DNA from: an uncultured Pelagibacteraceae bacterium
GTDB taxonomy: Bacteria > Pseudomonadota > Alphaproteobacteria > Pelagibacterales > Pelagibacteraceae
DNA: 64,000 bases
Direction of reading: 5' to 3'
Assembly: GCA_902614125.1 (NCBI GenBank)
Contig: CACMJW010000001.1
Coordinates: forward strand, 62,001 to 126,000
The position numbers and the translations under genes are program-made. Under the pieces are notes generated by a model. It worked only from the letters and a program-made list of their open reading frames with translations. It had not been told where the DNA came from and searched no databases. Positions 10,201-20,400 of this stretch are shown here, in pieces; position 1 is the first letter of the stretch; every line of letters starts with the position of its first letter.

Positions 10201-11749
10201 ACAAAGGTCTATATTTGTCAGAAAGTACTGCTAATGGAGTATCATCACCCATAGATCCAGTTGCTTCTTTTGCATCCTCTGCCATTGGATGTAAAATTAA
10301 TTCTAAATCTTCTAAACTATATCCAAAACAATGCTGTTTAGTTCTTAACTCTTCATTAAGAAATATATTTTTTTCGTTCTCGATTGGAAACTTTTTATCT
10401 AGATCAATTATTTGATTATTAAAATGTTTGTACTCTTTTGCTAAGTAATTTTTAATATCGCTGTTTGTGAATACTTTACCTTTTTCAATTCTTACACCAA
10501 TTATTTCTCCAGGTCCTAATCTTCCTTTGGTTACAATTTTTTTTTCATTAAGATCGACCATTCCAGTTTCTGATCCAGCAAATAATAATCTATCTCTTGT
10601 AACAGTATATCTCATTGGCCTTAGACCATTTCTATCAGTAGCTGCAATTACCCATTCATTGTCTGTCGCTGCTATAGCAGCAGGTCCATCCCAGGGCTCC
10701 ATTGTGCTGTTCAGAAAATTAAATAGTTGAAGATGATCCTTTGGAAGAACTTTACTTTTTTTTGACCATGCATCAGGTATTAAAAGTAATTTAGCTAAAG
10801 GTGCAGGTTGTCCTGAAATATTTAGTAATTCAAATACATTATCTAGCGATGCAGAGTCTGAGTTTCCAGATGGGATTACAGGTTTTAAATTTTCCATATC
10901 ATCAAACAATGGGCTATGCATTTCTTGCTCATGAACCTTCATCCAATTAACATTTCCTTTTAGAGTATTTATCTCACCGTTATGAGCTATTGCTCTAAAA
11001 GGTTGTGCTAAATCCCAACTGGGTGCTGTGTTAGTAGAAAATCTTTGATGAAAAATTGCAAATCTTGAAATAAATCTCTCATCTTTAAGATCAGTATAAA
11101 AATCTGACAAAGCCTCAGCAAGAAACATTCCTTTATAAATAATTGATTTAGAACTAAACGAACAAATATAAAAGCCATTTAGCTGGTTGTTTAGAGCTTC
11201 CTTCTCAATTTTTCTTCTTGTTTCATATAGAACTCTCTCTAAATTTTTACCAATTACTTTTTTATCATTATGTTTGAATAAAACTTGTGTAATCTCAGGT
11301 CTTGTATTTTCAGCTTTTTCACCGAGCACAGAAGGATTTACAGGAACCTGACGCCAACCATAAATATTGAAGTTTTTTTTTGTTAATTCACTTTCTACAA
11401 TTATTCTACATTGCTCCTGACCTTGATAATCATTTCTTGGCAAAAAAATCATTCCAACACACAAATCAGAGTCGTCATGTCTGTGGCCAGTTATTTCAAT
11501 TTTTTCGATGAAAAAATCTTTTGGAATCTCAATATGTATTCCTGCTCCATCACCAGTTTTACCATCTGCATCTATAGCTCCTCGATGCCATACGGCTTTT
11601 AGAGCTTGGATTCCATACTCGACAACTTTTCTAGACTTTACTCCCTCTGTTGATGCTACAAGTCCTACACCACAAGCATCATGCTCCATAGTCTCGTTAT
11701 AAACGAAATTTTGCTTTAACTGGTTCAGATTTTTTTTATAAATGTTCAT
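7253..11749 (-). CDS. gltB: Glutamate synthase (NADPH) large subunit
   Basis: GOGAT alpha chain: glutamine + 2-oxoglutarate to 2 glutamate, in ammonium assimilation. 1498 aa. Class II amidotransferase domain whose nucleophile is Cys26 (HDACGVGLVAS), implying a 25-residue propeptide is removed. Then the central domain, the FMN/synthase domain (SGHSGGTGATPQTSVK; 3Fe-4S cysteines in MVRQCHSNTCPVGVC, C-x5-C-x4-C) and the C-terminal GXGXG beta-helix (GDVGDNFAAGMTGG). The ATG overlaps the gltD stop by 1 bp, so the two subunits are co-translated. Confidence 0.98.
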   Translation of the reverse strand: MNIYKKNLNQLKQNFVYNETMEHDACGVGLVASTEGVKSRKVVEYGIQALKAVWHRGAIDADGKTGDGAGIHIEIPKDFFIEKIEITGHRHDDSDLCVGMIFLPRNDYQGQEQCRIIVESELTKKNFNIYGWRQVPVNPSVLGEKAENTRPEITQVLFKHNDKKVIGKNLERVLYETRRKIEKEALNNQLNGFYICSFSSKSIIYKGMFLAEALSDFYTDLKDERFISRFAIFHQRFSTNTAPSWDLAQPFRAIAHNGEINTLKGNVNWMKVHEQEMHSPLFDDMENLKPVIPSGNSDSASLDNVFELLNISGQPAPLAKLLLIPDAWSKKSKVLPKDHLQLFNFLNSTMEPWDGPAAIAATDNEWVIAATDRNGLRPMRYTVTRDRLLFAGSETGMVDLNEKKIVTKGRLGPGEIIGVRIEKGKVFTNSDIKNYLAKEYKHFNNQIIDLDKKFPIENEKNIFLNEELRTKQHCFGYSLEDLELILHPMAEDAKEATGSMGDDTPLAVLSDKYRPLYHYFRQNFSQVTNPPIDSLRENKVMSLKTRFGNLGNILDFDNLTEENIYVLDSPVLSNSQFDKFIDFFGKNQRILECLFDKNSDLEGALENLKNQAEQAAREGITQLVLTDKNISNEKLPMPMLLCIGAVNTHLIKLGLRGYVSINVQTGDALDTHSFATLIGVGATTVNPYLAFDSLFERYSKKLFGNLSFDECVSRFIKSVNLGLLKIMSKMGISVLSSYRGGCNFETVGLSRTIVKDFFPGVLSKISGIGLTGIEKKIRSIHKQAFENQSNILPIGGIYRYRKNGETHQYQGKLIHLLQTAVTENSFEVYKKYTKGIYNLQPISLRDLIDFKSKNPIKIDEVENVQEIMKRFGSGSMSHGALSKEAHETLAIGMNRIKGASCSGEGGEDEDRFKIRENGDSANSRVKQIASARFGVTINYLNNCNEIEIKIAQGAKPGEGGQLPGFKVTNEIARLRHSTPGVTLISPPPHHDIYSIEDLAQLIYDLKQINPKARVGVKLVASSGIGTIAAGVAKAKADIILISGHSGGTGATPQTSVKYVGIPWEMGLTEANQVLTLNNLRHQVTLRTDGGIKTGRDVVIAAMMGAEEFGVATTALVAMGCIMVRQCHSNTCPVGVCTQDEKLREKFTGTPDKVVNLFTFIAEEVRQILSELGFRSLNEVIGRTDLLRQVSKGSPNLDDLDLNPLFVQADPGKNKRYCEHPKINEVPDTLDQKIWPDIEKLIDQNKIIETEFEIKNTDRAVGTRISYHLYKKFGNNKLDENYLSLNFKGSAGQSFGAFAIKGLKLNLKGDANDYVGKGLSGGYISIKLQDESNLISNENTIIGNTVLYGATSGKLFAAGQAGERFAVRNSGATAVVEGCDSNGCEYMTGGNIIILGDVGDNFAAGMTGGMAFVYDKNNNFEKRVNSESVIWQIPETDYWKNYLREIISEHVSETHSEYAKKILDNFESEIKNFYQVCPKEMLDKLDNPITLKPVKSFAS

Positions 11750-13182
11750 TAAGCAACTTTTTGGTTTTGTTTTAATTGAAGATAATTTGAAATTGATAAA
11801 GCTGCGTCCCTACCATCTTTAATTGCCCAAACAACTAACGAAGCTCCTCGCACAATATCACCAGCTGCAAAAATACCTGGAATATTTGTTTCCATGGTAT
11901 CAAAATCAGCTTTAATTGTACCCCATTTTGTGACTTGTAATCTTTCCTCTTGGAATAATTTAGGCAACTCCTCAGGATCAAACCCTAATGCTTTTATTAC
12001 TAGGTCGGCTTTGATTTCAAATTCTGAATTTTCTTTTATAATTGGTTTTCTTCTTCCACTTTCATCTGGATCTCCTAGTTCTATCTTGTCTACCAGCAAA
12101 CTTTCTACTTTATTTGTTCCTTTAAATTTTTTTGGACTACTTAGCCAAACAAACTCAACTCCTTCTTCTTCTGCATTAGCAACTTCTCTTGCAGATCCTG
12201 GCATATTCACTTTATCTCTTCTGTACAAACATTTAACAGATTTTGCATCTTGTCTAATTGAGGTTCTAACACAGTCCATAGCAGTATCTCCACCACCAAT
12301 TACAACTACATCTTTATCTTTAGCATTTAATGTTCCATCATCAAAAAGTTCAACTTTATCTCCTAATCCTTTTTTATTCGAGGCAGTCAAAAATTCCATC
12401 GCAGGAAATATATTACTAAGATCGTTTCCTGGAAGATTTACTTCTCTTGCTTTATAAACTCCAGTAGCAATTAAAATTGCATCATGTTTTTCATTCAACT
12501 CTTTTAAAGTAGCATCTTTACCTACCTCAAAGTTGTTTACGAATTGAATTCCACCTTCTTTTAAAAGTTTAATTCTTCTCTCTACAATATGCTTTTCTAG
12601 TTTAAAATTAGGGATACCATAAATCAATAGTCCACCAGATCGATCATAACGATCATAAATTGTAACTTGATAACCTTTTTTTCTTAATTCCTCTCCACAA
12701 GCAAGTCCTGCAGGTCCAGCCCCAATAATACCGATACTTTGATTAATCTCATTGATTACTTTTATTGGCTTTACCCAACCATTTTCCCAAGCAGTCTCTG
12801 TAATATATTTTTCAATTGATCCAATAGTTACAGTACCGTGTCCTGATTGCTCAATAACACAATTGCCCTCGCACAACCTATCTTGGGGACATATTCTCCC
12901 ACATACCTCTGGCATGTTGTTAGTGCTTTGTGATAGTTGATAAGCCTCTTCATGTCTGCCTTCAGCTGTTAACTTAAGCCAATCAGGTATATTGTTGCTT
13001 AATGGACAGTGAACTTGACAAAACGGGACTCCACATTGTGAACATCTGCTTGATTGCTCATTTGCTTTTCCTTTAATAAATTCTGAATAAATTTCGTTAA
13101 AATCCTCTTTTCTAGAGTTTTTGTCTCTTTTAGGTGGGTTTTGTTGACCTATCTCAACAAACTTTAACATTTTTTCTGACAT
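11749..13182 (-). CDS. gltD: Glutamate synthase small subunit
   Basis: FAD/NADPH electron-input subunit of GOGAT. N-terminal ferredoxin-like part with cysteine clusters CSQCGVPFCQVHCP and CGRICPQDRLCEGNC, then an FAD Rossmann motif GIIGAGPAGLACGEE, an NADPH motif VVIGGGDTAMDCVR and the closing FAD motif GIFAAGDIVRG. The frame is open to 13308, but the extra 42 residues do not resemble the family and a good promoter lies inside them. The ATG at 13182 (MSEKMLKFVEIG, 477 aa) is therefore chosen. ATG at 13170 is an alternative. No Shine-Dalgarno sequence is visible. Confidence 0.95.
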   Translation of the reverse strand: MSEKMLKFVEIGQQNPPKRDKNSRKEDFNEIYSEFIKGKANEQSSRCSQCGVPFCQVHCPLSNNIPDWLKLTAEGRHEEAYQLSQSTNNMPEVCGRICPQDRLCEGNCVIEQSGHGTVTIGSIEKYITETAWENGWVKPIKVINEINQSIGIIGAGPAGLACGEELRKKGYQVTIYDRYDRSGGLLIYGIPNFKLEKHIVERRIKLLKEGGIQFVNNFEVGKDATLKELNEKHDAILIATGVYKAREVNLPGNDLSNIFPAMEFLTASNKKGLGDKVELFDDGTLNAKDKDVVVIGGGDTAMDCVRTSIRQDAKSVKCLYRRDKVNMPGSAREVANAEEEGVEFVWLSSPKKFKGTNKVESLLVDKIELGDPDESGRRKPIIKENSEFEIKADLVIKALGFDPEELPKLFQEERLQVTKWGTIKADFDTMETNIPGIFAAGDIVRGASLVVWAIKDGRDAALSISNYLQLKQNQKVA

Positions 13183-13261
13183 TGGAGGGGAGGTATATAC
13201 TATTGTTAAAGGAGGATAAAGAAAATATAGGTCATATTTACTGACTAATAATTTCCATTTT

Positions 13262-13292
13262 ATTATAAATTTCGCGATTTTTTCACTTTCAA
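13262..13292 (-). promoter_or_regulatory. Predicted promoter of gltD-gltB
   Basis: On the minus strand, TTGAAA (13292-13287) and a perfect TATAAT (13267-13262) are separated by 19 bp, slightly long. The spacer holds the palindrome TCGCGA. Predicted transcription starts near 13255, leaving a leader of about 70 nt before the chosen gltD ATG. Pattern match only. Confidence 0.5.
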
Positions 13293-13359
13293 CATACTTG
13301 ATATGCAATTTTGTAATTGCTTTATTTTGGTTAGAATTTGATTATTTATTAATTTCTTG

Positions 13360-14127
13360 ATGATTTCAAAATACATAGAAACTTCCATATTAGCAATAAT
13401 TCAAGGTTTCTTTGAATTTATTCCAGTGAGTTCTTCTGCACACTTAATTTTAGTTACAAAGATTAATGATTTTCAGACAGCTTCACTACAATTAGATATT
13501 TGTCTTCATCTTGGTTCTTTATTAGCAATAATTTTTTATTTTAGAAAAGACTTAATAAACATATTTGAAAACAAATCTTTAGCTGTTTTAATATTATTAG
13601 GATCAATTCCGCTAATTTTAGTTGGTTTTATTTTACACTCAACTGGTATTATAGAAAAATTAAGATCTATAGAAGTTATTGCGTGGACAACTTTGCTTTT
13701 TGGATTACTTCTTTTTTTTGCTGACAAACAGACTATTAAAAAAAAAATTGATTTAGATCTTAATTTAAAAAATGTAATTATAATTGGTTTATTTCAAGCC
13801 TTAGCTGTTATACCTGGTGTAAGTAGATCAGGTGTGATCATAACAGCCTCACGTTTTTTAAATTTTGATAGAATTGATTCCGCCAAAATCGCCTTTTACT
13901 TATCTATCCCTGCCCTTGCAGGAGCAAGTGTTCTTGGTATAAGTGATTTAATAAGTGATGAAATCAAATTTGATTTCGTTTTTTTATTATCTATACTTTT
14001 ATCATTTATAATTTCTTATTTAACAATTAAATATTTTCTTATTTTTGTAAGTAAATTTAGTTTAAACTTGTTCGTTTATTATAGAATTTTTCTAAGTATT
14101 ATTTTATTTGCACTTATTTACCTTTAA
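13360..14127 (+). CDS. uppP: Undecaprenyl-diphosphatase
   Basis: Integral membrane phosphatase (BacA family) that recycles undecaprenyl diphosphate to the monophosphate carrier for peptidoglycan and O-antigen. 255 aa, highly hydrophobic with about 8 membrane segments. Both signature loops are present: QGFFEFIPVSSSAHLIL near the N-terminus and PGVSRSGVIITASRF near residue 150. The frame could open at TTG 13357, but the adjacent ATG at 13360 is preferred. It ends in a 4-bp convergent overlap with the EamA transporter gene. Confidence 0.95.
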   Translation: MISKYIETSILAIIQGFFEFIPVSSSAHLILVTKINDFQTASLQLDICLHLGSLLAIIFYFRKDLINIFENKSLAVLILLGSIPLILVGFILHSTGIIEKLRSIEVIAWTTLLFGLLLFFADKQTIKKKIDLDLNLKNVIIIGLFQALAVIPGVSRSGVIITASRFLNFDRIDSAKIAFYLSIPALAGASVLGISDLISDEIKFDFVFLLSILLSFIISYLTIKYFLIFVSKFSLNLFVYYRIFLSIILFALIYL

Positions 14128-15014
14128 ACTTTCTTAAAGGCTGAAGGAGCAATCTGTGATAAAATCACTGCAAACAATATTAGGAAGCATCCAATAATAT
14201 TATCCAAATTTAAAATTTGATTAAGGATTATCCAGCCTGCGAGTGCCGCAAAAACACCTTCTAATGAGTATATTATAGCTGCAGGAGCTTCATCAATATT
14301 TTTTTGTGCATACATCTGAAGAGTAAAAGCAACACCACCTGATAGAATTCCAGCATAAAGTATAGAACTGTATTCTAAAAGTATTTTTTGAATATCTATT
14401 TCCTCAAATACATAAGCAGCTATTATAGAAAGTGAAAAAACAAAAATAGACTGTAAGGATGCATAAAATATAGGTAAATCAAATTTTTTCATAAATTTTC
14501 CCGCAAAAATTATGTGCAGTGCCCAAAATAAAGAGCACAGAATTACCAATGCATCGCCTAACATTATTTGTGAGTCTGAAAAATTACTTAGTAAATAAAC
14601 CCCGATTATACACATTGCTATTGAGGGCCAGATACTCCAGTGAACTTTGATTTTATAAAAAAAAAATAACAATATTGGAACAATTGGGACGTAGAAAATT
14701 GTAAAAAATGCTGCATTAGCAATATTGGTATATTGTAAAGCAGCTTGTTGGAGCGAAGTACCCAAAAATAGAGATACTCCCATAAACATATAATATTTAA
14801 AAAAAAGTTTTTTGTTTGAATTAATTTCAGGGATTATTTTTTTTTTCTCAATTATTAAAGCAACTGGAAGCATAAAAAGAAAACCAACAAAAAACCTAGC
14901 AGAGTTAAAAGTCAGTGGACCAATGTTATCCATTCCAGTATCTTGTGCAATAAAAGCTGTTCCCCAAATAAAGGTCGTTATTAGAGCACAAATTAATGAT
15001 GCTGATTTACTCAT
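14124..15014 (-). CDS. EamA/DMT-superfamily transporter (RhaT/YdcZ-like permease)
   Basis: Inner-membrane protein of 296 aa with about 10 hydrophobic segments arranged as two EamA repeats. The first begins LICALITTFIWGTAFIAQDTG. The second has ALVILCSLFWALHIIFAGKF and the usual ending SLEGVFAALAGWIILNQ. Drug/metabolite exporters of this type move amino acids, nucleotides or cofactors; the substrate here is unknown. It lies just downstream of the dioxygenase gene on the same strand with a 12-bp gap, so the two may be co-transcribed. Confidence 0.9.
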   Translation of the reverse strand: MSKSASLICALITTFIWGTAFIAQDTGMDNIGPLTFNSARFFVGFLFMLPVALIIEKKKIIPEINSNKKLFFKYYMFMGVSLFLGTSLQQAALQYTNIANAAFFTIFYVPIVPILLFFFYKIKVHWSIWPSIAMCIIGVYLLSNFSDSQIMLGDALVILCSLFWALHIIFAGKFMKKFDLPIFYASLQSIFVFSLSIIAAYVFEEIDIQKILLEYSSILYAGILSGGVAFTLQMYAQKNIDEAPAAIIYSLEGVFAALAGWIILNQILNLDNIIGCFLILFAVILSQIAPSAFKKV

Positions 15015-15026
15015 TTTGATTTAAAT

Positions 15027-16037
15027 TTAATTAATTATGCTGTTCATTCTACAACAGCTATCAAAGTCTTCCTTGTTGATATAACAGCCAGCCATTTTTC
15101 TCTTTCCACTAAATGACCCTCTTCCATGCATTACTCTCCAATTATTAAATATCAAAAGTTCTCCTGGTCGTAATATATGTCTCCACTGATATTTTTTACT
15201 ATTAGCTAATTGGTCGAATTTTTTTATCGCATTATAAAATTCTAATGTTGATTTATATGGTAAGTCGATGGGAGCTCTATCATAATTATTAAAACTAACT
15301 TGTACAATTTCTTTATGATTATTTAATCTAAAAATTGGTCTCTCCGCCTCAAGATCAACACCATCTCCTAAATATTTACCTTTTACTTTTATTTCTGTGA
15401 GAGTTTTAAATAATTTTTGATGATTTTTTTTTAATTCTCTTGCTATAGATAAACCATCAACCATAATTGATGCCCCTCCTTTTGCATTATACTTACAACA
15501 AAGTAGTAATTGCAATCCAGGCGCATCATTACTGTATGTTGAGTCTGTATGTGGTCTTAATTCCTCCTGTGAATATGCGCTGTCAGCTTTTTTATTATCT
15601 GACTCAAATGTCCATAAACCACCAAAAATTGAATTTCTTACATAACCTATTTTATTAGCGATTTTATTTACTGATTTAAGATTTGGCTTACAATTTTTTA
15701 TAACTGCAAAACCGTATTTATGTAAACTCTCAAGCAAGTTTAAGAAATTTTTATTTTTGTCTATTTTATTGTAATCAATATAAATCTGGTTTTTGATATC
15801 ACGAGCTATCCATGGTTTAATATTTTTCTTTAATTGCTTTTTCTCTGAATAATTCAACAGAAACTTATGCGAATATTTTGCTGGCGAAGATGAATCTGAC
15901 CAAGTTATACTTAAAAGTTTTCCATTTTCTAAAATTTTGCCCTTAACTGCCTTCAAATCTGGCGCTAAATTAGCTGTAAAAGTCTTTCTTTGGTTTGTTC
16001 TAAAATCCCCAATTTTCAGTATTTTTGATATGATCAC
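15027..16037 (-). CDS. Gamma-butyrobetaine / trimethyllysine hydroxylase-like Fe(II)/2-oxoglutarate dioxygenase
   Basis: 336 aa. The C-terminal TauD-type domain (about 95-330) carries the iron facial triad: HxD in RPHTDSTYSNDAPG and the distal His in NWRVMHGRGSFSG, with the 2-oxoglutarate Arg just after it. The N-terminal about 80 residues (ENGKLLSITWSDSS) match the small domain that precedes TauD in gamma-butyrobetaine and trimethyllysine dioxygenases (carnitine synthesis). The start is GTG at 16037; no in-frame ATG lies nearby upstream. The true substrate could be another quaternary amine. No other carnitine gene is adjacent. Confidence 0.82.
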   Translation of the reverse strand: MIISKILKIGDFRTNQRKTFTANLAPDLKAVKGKILENGKLLSITWSDSSSPAKYSHKFLLNYSEKKQLKKNIKPWIARDIKNQIYIDYNKIDKNKNFLNLLESLHKYGFAVIKNCKPNLKSVNKIANKIGYVRNSIFGGLWTFESDNKKADSAYSQEELRPHTDSTYSNDAPGLQLLLCCKYNAKGGASIMVDGLSIARELKKNHQKLFKTLTEIKVKGKYLGDGVDLEAERPIFRLNNHKEIVQVSFNNYDRAPIDLPYKSTLEFYNAIKKFDQLANSKKYQWRHILRPGELLIFNNWRVMHGRGSFSGKRKMAGCYINKEDFDSCCRMNSIIN

Positions 16038-16136
16038 GCAACCATATATTGGGATATATTTTTGATTTTCTGTTCACAAAAAAAATTTCAACATTATTTT
16101 TTTTTAATTTGAAATTTTTAATCATTTTCTTTTATA

Positions 16137-17408
16137 TTAAATCGCCAATTTGTAAGCAAAATTTTTCCCTAAATTATCCTTCAGTTCGTTATTAAATCTT
16201 GCAGCTTCTGCCCCATCAATTATTCTATGATCATAAGATAAAGATAAAGGTAAAACAGTTCTGGTCATAAATTTATTATTAATATATATTTGTTTCTTAT
16301 AAGATCTACCAATACCTAGAATAGCTACCTCTGGCAAATTGATTATAGGAGTAAAAAAAGATCCTCCTATTCCTCCAAGGCTCGTGATTGTCATAGATCC
16401 TCCAAAAAATTCTTTTTTATTAATTTTTAATTCTCTGCAATCATTACTTACTTTTTTTAATTCATCCCCTAGCTGTGCAATATTCTTTATGTCAGCATTT
16501 CTAATTTTTGGAACCATAAGCCCATTAGGGGTATCTACTGCAATACCTATATGAAAATATTTTTTAAGTGTAATTTTTCCTTCCTCAATATTGTCTATAG
16601 AGGCATTAAAATTTGGAAACTTTTTTAGTGTAGAAACCAAAGCTTTTATGATGAATGCTAATGGTGTTATTTTCTTTTTTTTACCTGTGTAAATATCTGT
16701 TAAAGACTCCCTGAATTCATCCATTTCAGTTATATCAGCTTCATCGTGGTTCGTTACATGAGGTATTTTATTCCAAGAATTTGTTAAATGTGGAGCTGCT
16801 ATTTTTTTTATCCTGGAAAGATATTTTGTCTCTACAGCTCCAAATTCTGAATGTTTATATTCATCTATAATCTCACCTCTTTTTTCGTACTTTTCAAATT
16901 TAGTAGGCTTGCTAATTCTATCAGCAACAAATTTTTTAACATCACTTTCTACAACTCTGCCTAATCTCTCTGACCCCTTAATTTCTGATACATCTACTCC
17001 TAATTCACGGGCAAATTTTCTTGCTTTTGGACTGGCAAGAGTTGCTGGGTTTTGATTATTTGAGGAAATATTTACCTCTTCACTTTTATTTATTTTTATA
17101 GGAGGTTTTGTTTCTTTTTTATTTTCATTTTTAATTTCAGAAATATTTTTAATTGTTTTTTGTTTTTCTTCTTCAGACGCGATAATAGCTATTAAACTTC
17201 CTTCTGATACTTTATCTCCGATTTTCACATTTAATTTTTGAATTTTGCCTGAAAGTAAACTGGGTATCTCAACACTTGATTTATCACTTTCAATTGTGAT
17301 CAAAGGATCATTTTTGTTTATAAAGTCACCTTCATTTACTAGGACTTCAATTACCTCAACATCTTTGAATTCTCCAATATTTGGAACTATAAGGTTTTTA
17401 TCTTCCAT
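16137..17408 (-). CDS. aceF: Pyruvate dehydrogenase E2, dihydrolipoamide acetyltransferase
   Basis: Core of the pyruvate dehydrogenase complex, transferring acetyl from lipoamide to CoA. 423 aa: one lipoyl domain (1-75, lipoylated Lys43 in ESDKSSVEIPS), a charged linker, an E1/E3-binding domain (about 122-160, SPKARKFARELGVDVSEIKG), and the catalytic domain ending SYDHRIIDGAEAARF with His near 394. It has only one lipoyl domain, whereas the gamma-proteobacterial enzymes have up to three; a second one sits on the E1. It overlaps the aceE stop by 1 bp. No E3 (lpd) gene is adjacent. Confidence 0.95.
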   Translation of the reverse strand: MEDKNLIVPNIGEFKDVEVIEVLVNEGDFINKNDPLITIESDKSSVEIPSLLSGKIQKLNVKIGDKVSEGSLIAIIASEEEKQKTIKNISEIKNENKKETKPPIKINKSEEVNISSNNQNPATLASPKARKFARELGVDVSEIKGSERLGRVVESDVKKFVADRISKPTKFEKYEKRGEIIDEYKHSEFGAVETKYLSRIKKIAAPHLTNSWNKIPHVTNHDEADITEMDEFRESLTDIYTGKKKKITPLAFIIKALVSTLKKFPNFNASIDNIEEGKITLKKYFHIGIAVDTPNGLMVPKIRNADIKNIAQLGDELKKVSNDCRELKINKKEFFGGSMTITSLGGIGGSFFTPIINLPEVAILGIGRSYKKQIYINNKFMTRTVLPLSLSYDHRIIDGAEAARFNNELKDNLGKNFAYKLAI

Positions 17409-20400
17409 TATAATTTGGTTGGCATTGGTTTTGCCTGATCAATTTTATATTTTTTAATTGCATCCTTGACGTATTTTGATGCAATTAATTGCTCATTAGC
17501 TAAAATGCTTAATCCATATGTAACTATATGTTCTTTATCTACTTCAAAAAATTTTCTTAAATTTTTTCTCGTATCGCTTCTTCCAAACCCATCTGTGCCG
17601 AGTGAGTAAAAGCTTTTCGATACATAAGGTCTGATTTGATCAGAATTCATCCTCATATAATCTGAAGCCGCAAGTATAGGTCCTTCGGTTTTACCAAGAC
17701 ACTTTTCAAGATAGGTTATTTTTTTTTCTTTATCAGGGTTCAACAAATTATATCTTTCTACCTCTAATCCATCTCTTCTAAGTTCATTAAAACTAGTAAC
17801 ACTCCAAATTTCACTGTCTATTTCGTAATCATTTTGAAGAATTTCTGCAGCAGAAATCATTTCTCTTAAAATAGCTCCAGAACCGAGAAGTTGAATTTTA
17901 TTTTTTTTGTGTTTTGAAAAATCCTTTATCCTATACATACCTTTTAAAATTCCATCTTCACACCCTTTTGGCATTTCAGGATGAGAATAATTTTCATTCA
18001 TAGTAGTTATGTAATAAAAAATATTCTCATTATTTTCATGCATTCTTTTAAGGCCTTCTCTAAATATGACTGCTAACTCATAATGAAATGTTGGGTCATA
18101 TGAAATACAGTTGGGAATAGTGGAAGCCAATAAATGACTGTGTCCATCTTGATGCTGCAAACCTTCACCAGCTAAGGTTGTTCTACCTGCTGTAGCACCA
18201 ATTAAAAATCCTCTAGCCTGACTATCTCCAGCTGCCCAAGCAAAATCTCCAGTTCTCTGAAATCCAAACATTGAATAGAATAGATATATTGGGATCATCT
18301 CAATATCATGATTTGTGTAAGATGTTCCTGCTGCTATCCATGAAGACATAGCACCTGCCTCATTAATACCTTCCTCTAGCACTTGACCACTTTTTTCCTC
18401 TCTATAAGAGCTCAATTGAGCTGCATCTTCTGGTTCATATTTTTGGCCTTCGTGTGCATAGATACCAATTTTTTGAAAGAACCCTTCCATTCCAAACGTT
18501 CTTGCTTCATCAGGAATTATTGGAACTAATTTTTTTGCAACATGTTTATCTCTTAATAAACTCGTTAACATTCTGACTAATGCCATTGTGGTGGACATTT
18601 CTTTTTCTCCAGTTGATTTTGTCATAGTGTCAAAAATATTTTTTTCTGGCGTTTTAATTGGTTTAGAAAAAGTTGTTCTCTCTGGGATAAAGCCTCCTAA
18701 GTCATATCTACGCTGTTTTAAGTATTTTATTTCAGGTGAATTTTCGTCAGGTTTAAAATATTCTATATTTTTAACCTGTTGATCGCTTAAAGGGACGTCA
18801 AACCTATCTCTGTAATACATTAAGTCATCAACATCTAATTTTTTTTGTTGATGTGTAGTATTTACACTTTCACCAGATTTACCCATCCCATATCCTTTTA
18901 TTGTTTTTGCAATAATAACAGTTGGGCTGCCTATATTTTTTACAGCTTTATCGTAAGCTGCATAAACTTTATGGGGATCGTGACCACCTCTGTTTAGTCT
19001 CCAAATATCTTTATCTGACATTGCAGATACCATTTGAAAAGTCTCTGGAAATTTTCCAAAAAATTTCTCTCTTACATACAAACCATCTCTTGCCTTAAAT
19101 GCCTGATATTCGCCATCAACAGTTTCATTCATTAATTTTACAAGATGACCAGATTTATCATTGGCTAATAAAGAGTCCCAATAAGATCCCCAGATAACTT
19201 TAATAACATTCCAGCCTGCACCTCTAAATATTCCTTCTAGCTCTTGGATAATTTTACCGTTTCCTCTGACTGGTCCGTCAAGTCTTTGAAGATTACAATT
19301 CACTACGAATATTAAGTTATCTAATTTTTCTCGAGCTGCTAAACCAATTGCACCTAATGATTCTGGTTCATCCATTTCACCATCACCAAGAAAAGCCCAA
19401 ACTTTTCTCCCTTCGTCTTTGATTAAACCTCTATTAATTAGATATTTCATAAAACGAGCTTGATATATTGCTAGCATAGGACCTAGTCCCATTGAAACAG
19501 TTGGGAATTGCCAAAAATTAGGCATTAGCCAAGGGTGAGGGTATGAAGACAGTCCACCTTTATTAACTTCTTGTCTAAAACTGTCTAATTGTTTTTCTTT
19601 TAGTCTACCCTCTAGAAAAGCTCTTGCATACATGCCTGGAGCGCTGTGACCTTGAAAATAGATTAAGTCCCCTCCAAAATTATCACTTTTTGCTCTCCAA
19701 AAGTGATTCATCCCAACATCATATAAGGTTGCAGCTGATGCAAAAGTTCCTATGTGGCCACCTAATTCAGGAAATTTTTTGTTAGCTCTGACAACCATTG
19801 CTGCTGCATTCCATCTAATTAATGATCTTAACCTCCTCTCAATATTTTGGTCACCGGGAGATTTCGTTTCTTCCTCTGGAGGAATTGTATTTATATACGG
19901 AGTGCTTTGGGTGTAAGGAATTTTTGAACCCTGTCTGTATGCATGGTCAATTAGTTGCTTAATTAAAAAATTTGCTCTCTCAGATCCTTCTTGTTGAACA
20001 ACAGCTGTAAGTGACTCCACCCACTCTTTAGTTTCTACAGGATCAATATCATCTTTATTAGAGACAAACTCTATATTGTTTTTTTTTATATTCTCAATTG
20101 GGTCAGGTTTTTTTATTTGATTTAAATGGTCCTTGTATTGAATTGTATTTTCAGCCTCTTCAATAATTTTTTCAGTAAGTGGAGGTATTTTTTCATCTTT
20201 ATTTTCAATCCCAACTACCGACAAAATTACATCTCCTTTTGAAACTTTATCACCAACTTTAACAATTATATCTTTTATTGAACCTTCAATTGTTGATGGA
20301 ACCTCTACACTAGATTTATCACTCTCAAGAGTAATTACTGCATCATTTTTTTTTAAATTATCACCTTTTTTGACAAGTACTTCTATTACTTCTACTTGAT

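Noticed and set aside
11894-12457. 187-codon plus-strand open frame
   Set aside because: Lies wholly antisense to gltD, whose motifs are clear; Ser/Leu-rich translation is typical of a shadow frame.
13183-13308. 42-codon N-terminal extension of gltD
   Set aside because: Not like GltD, and contains a promoter-like TATAAT; the family N-terminus begins at 13182 or 13170.
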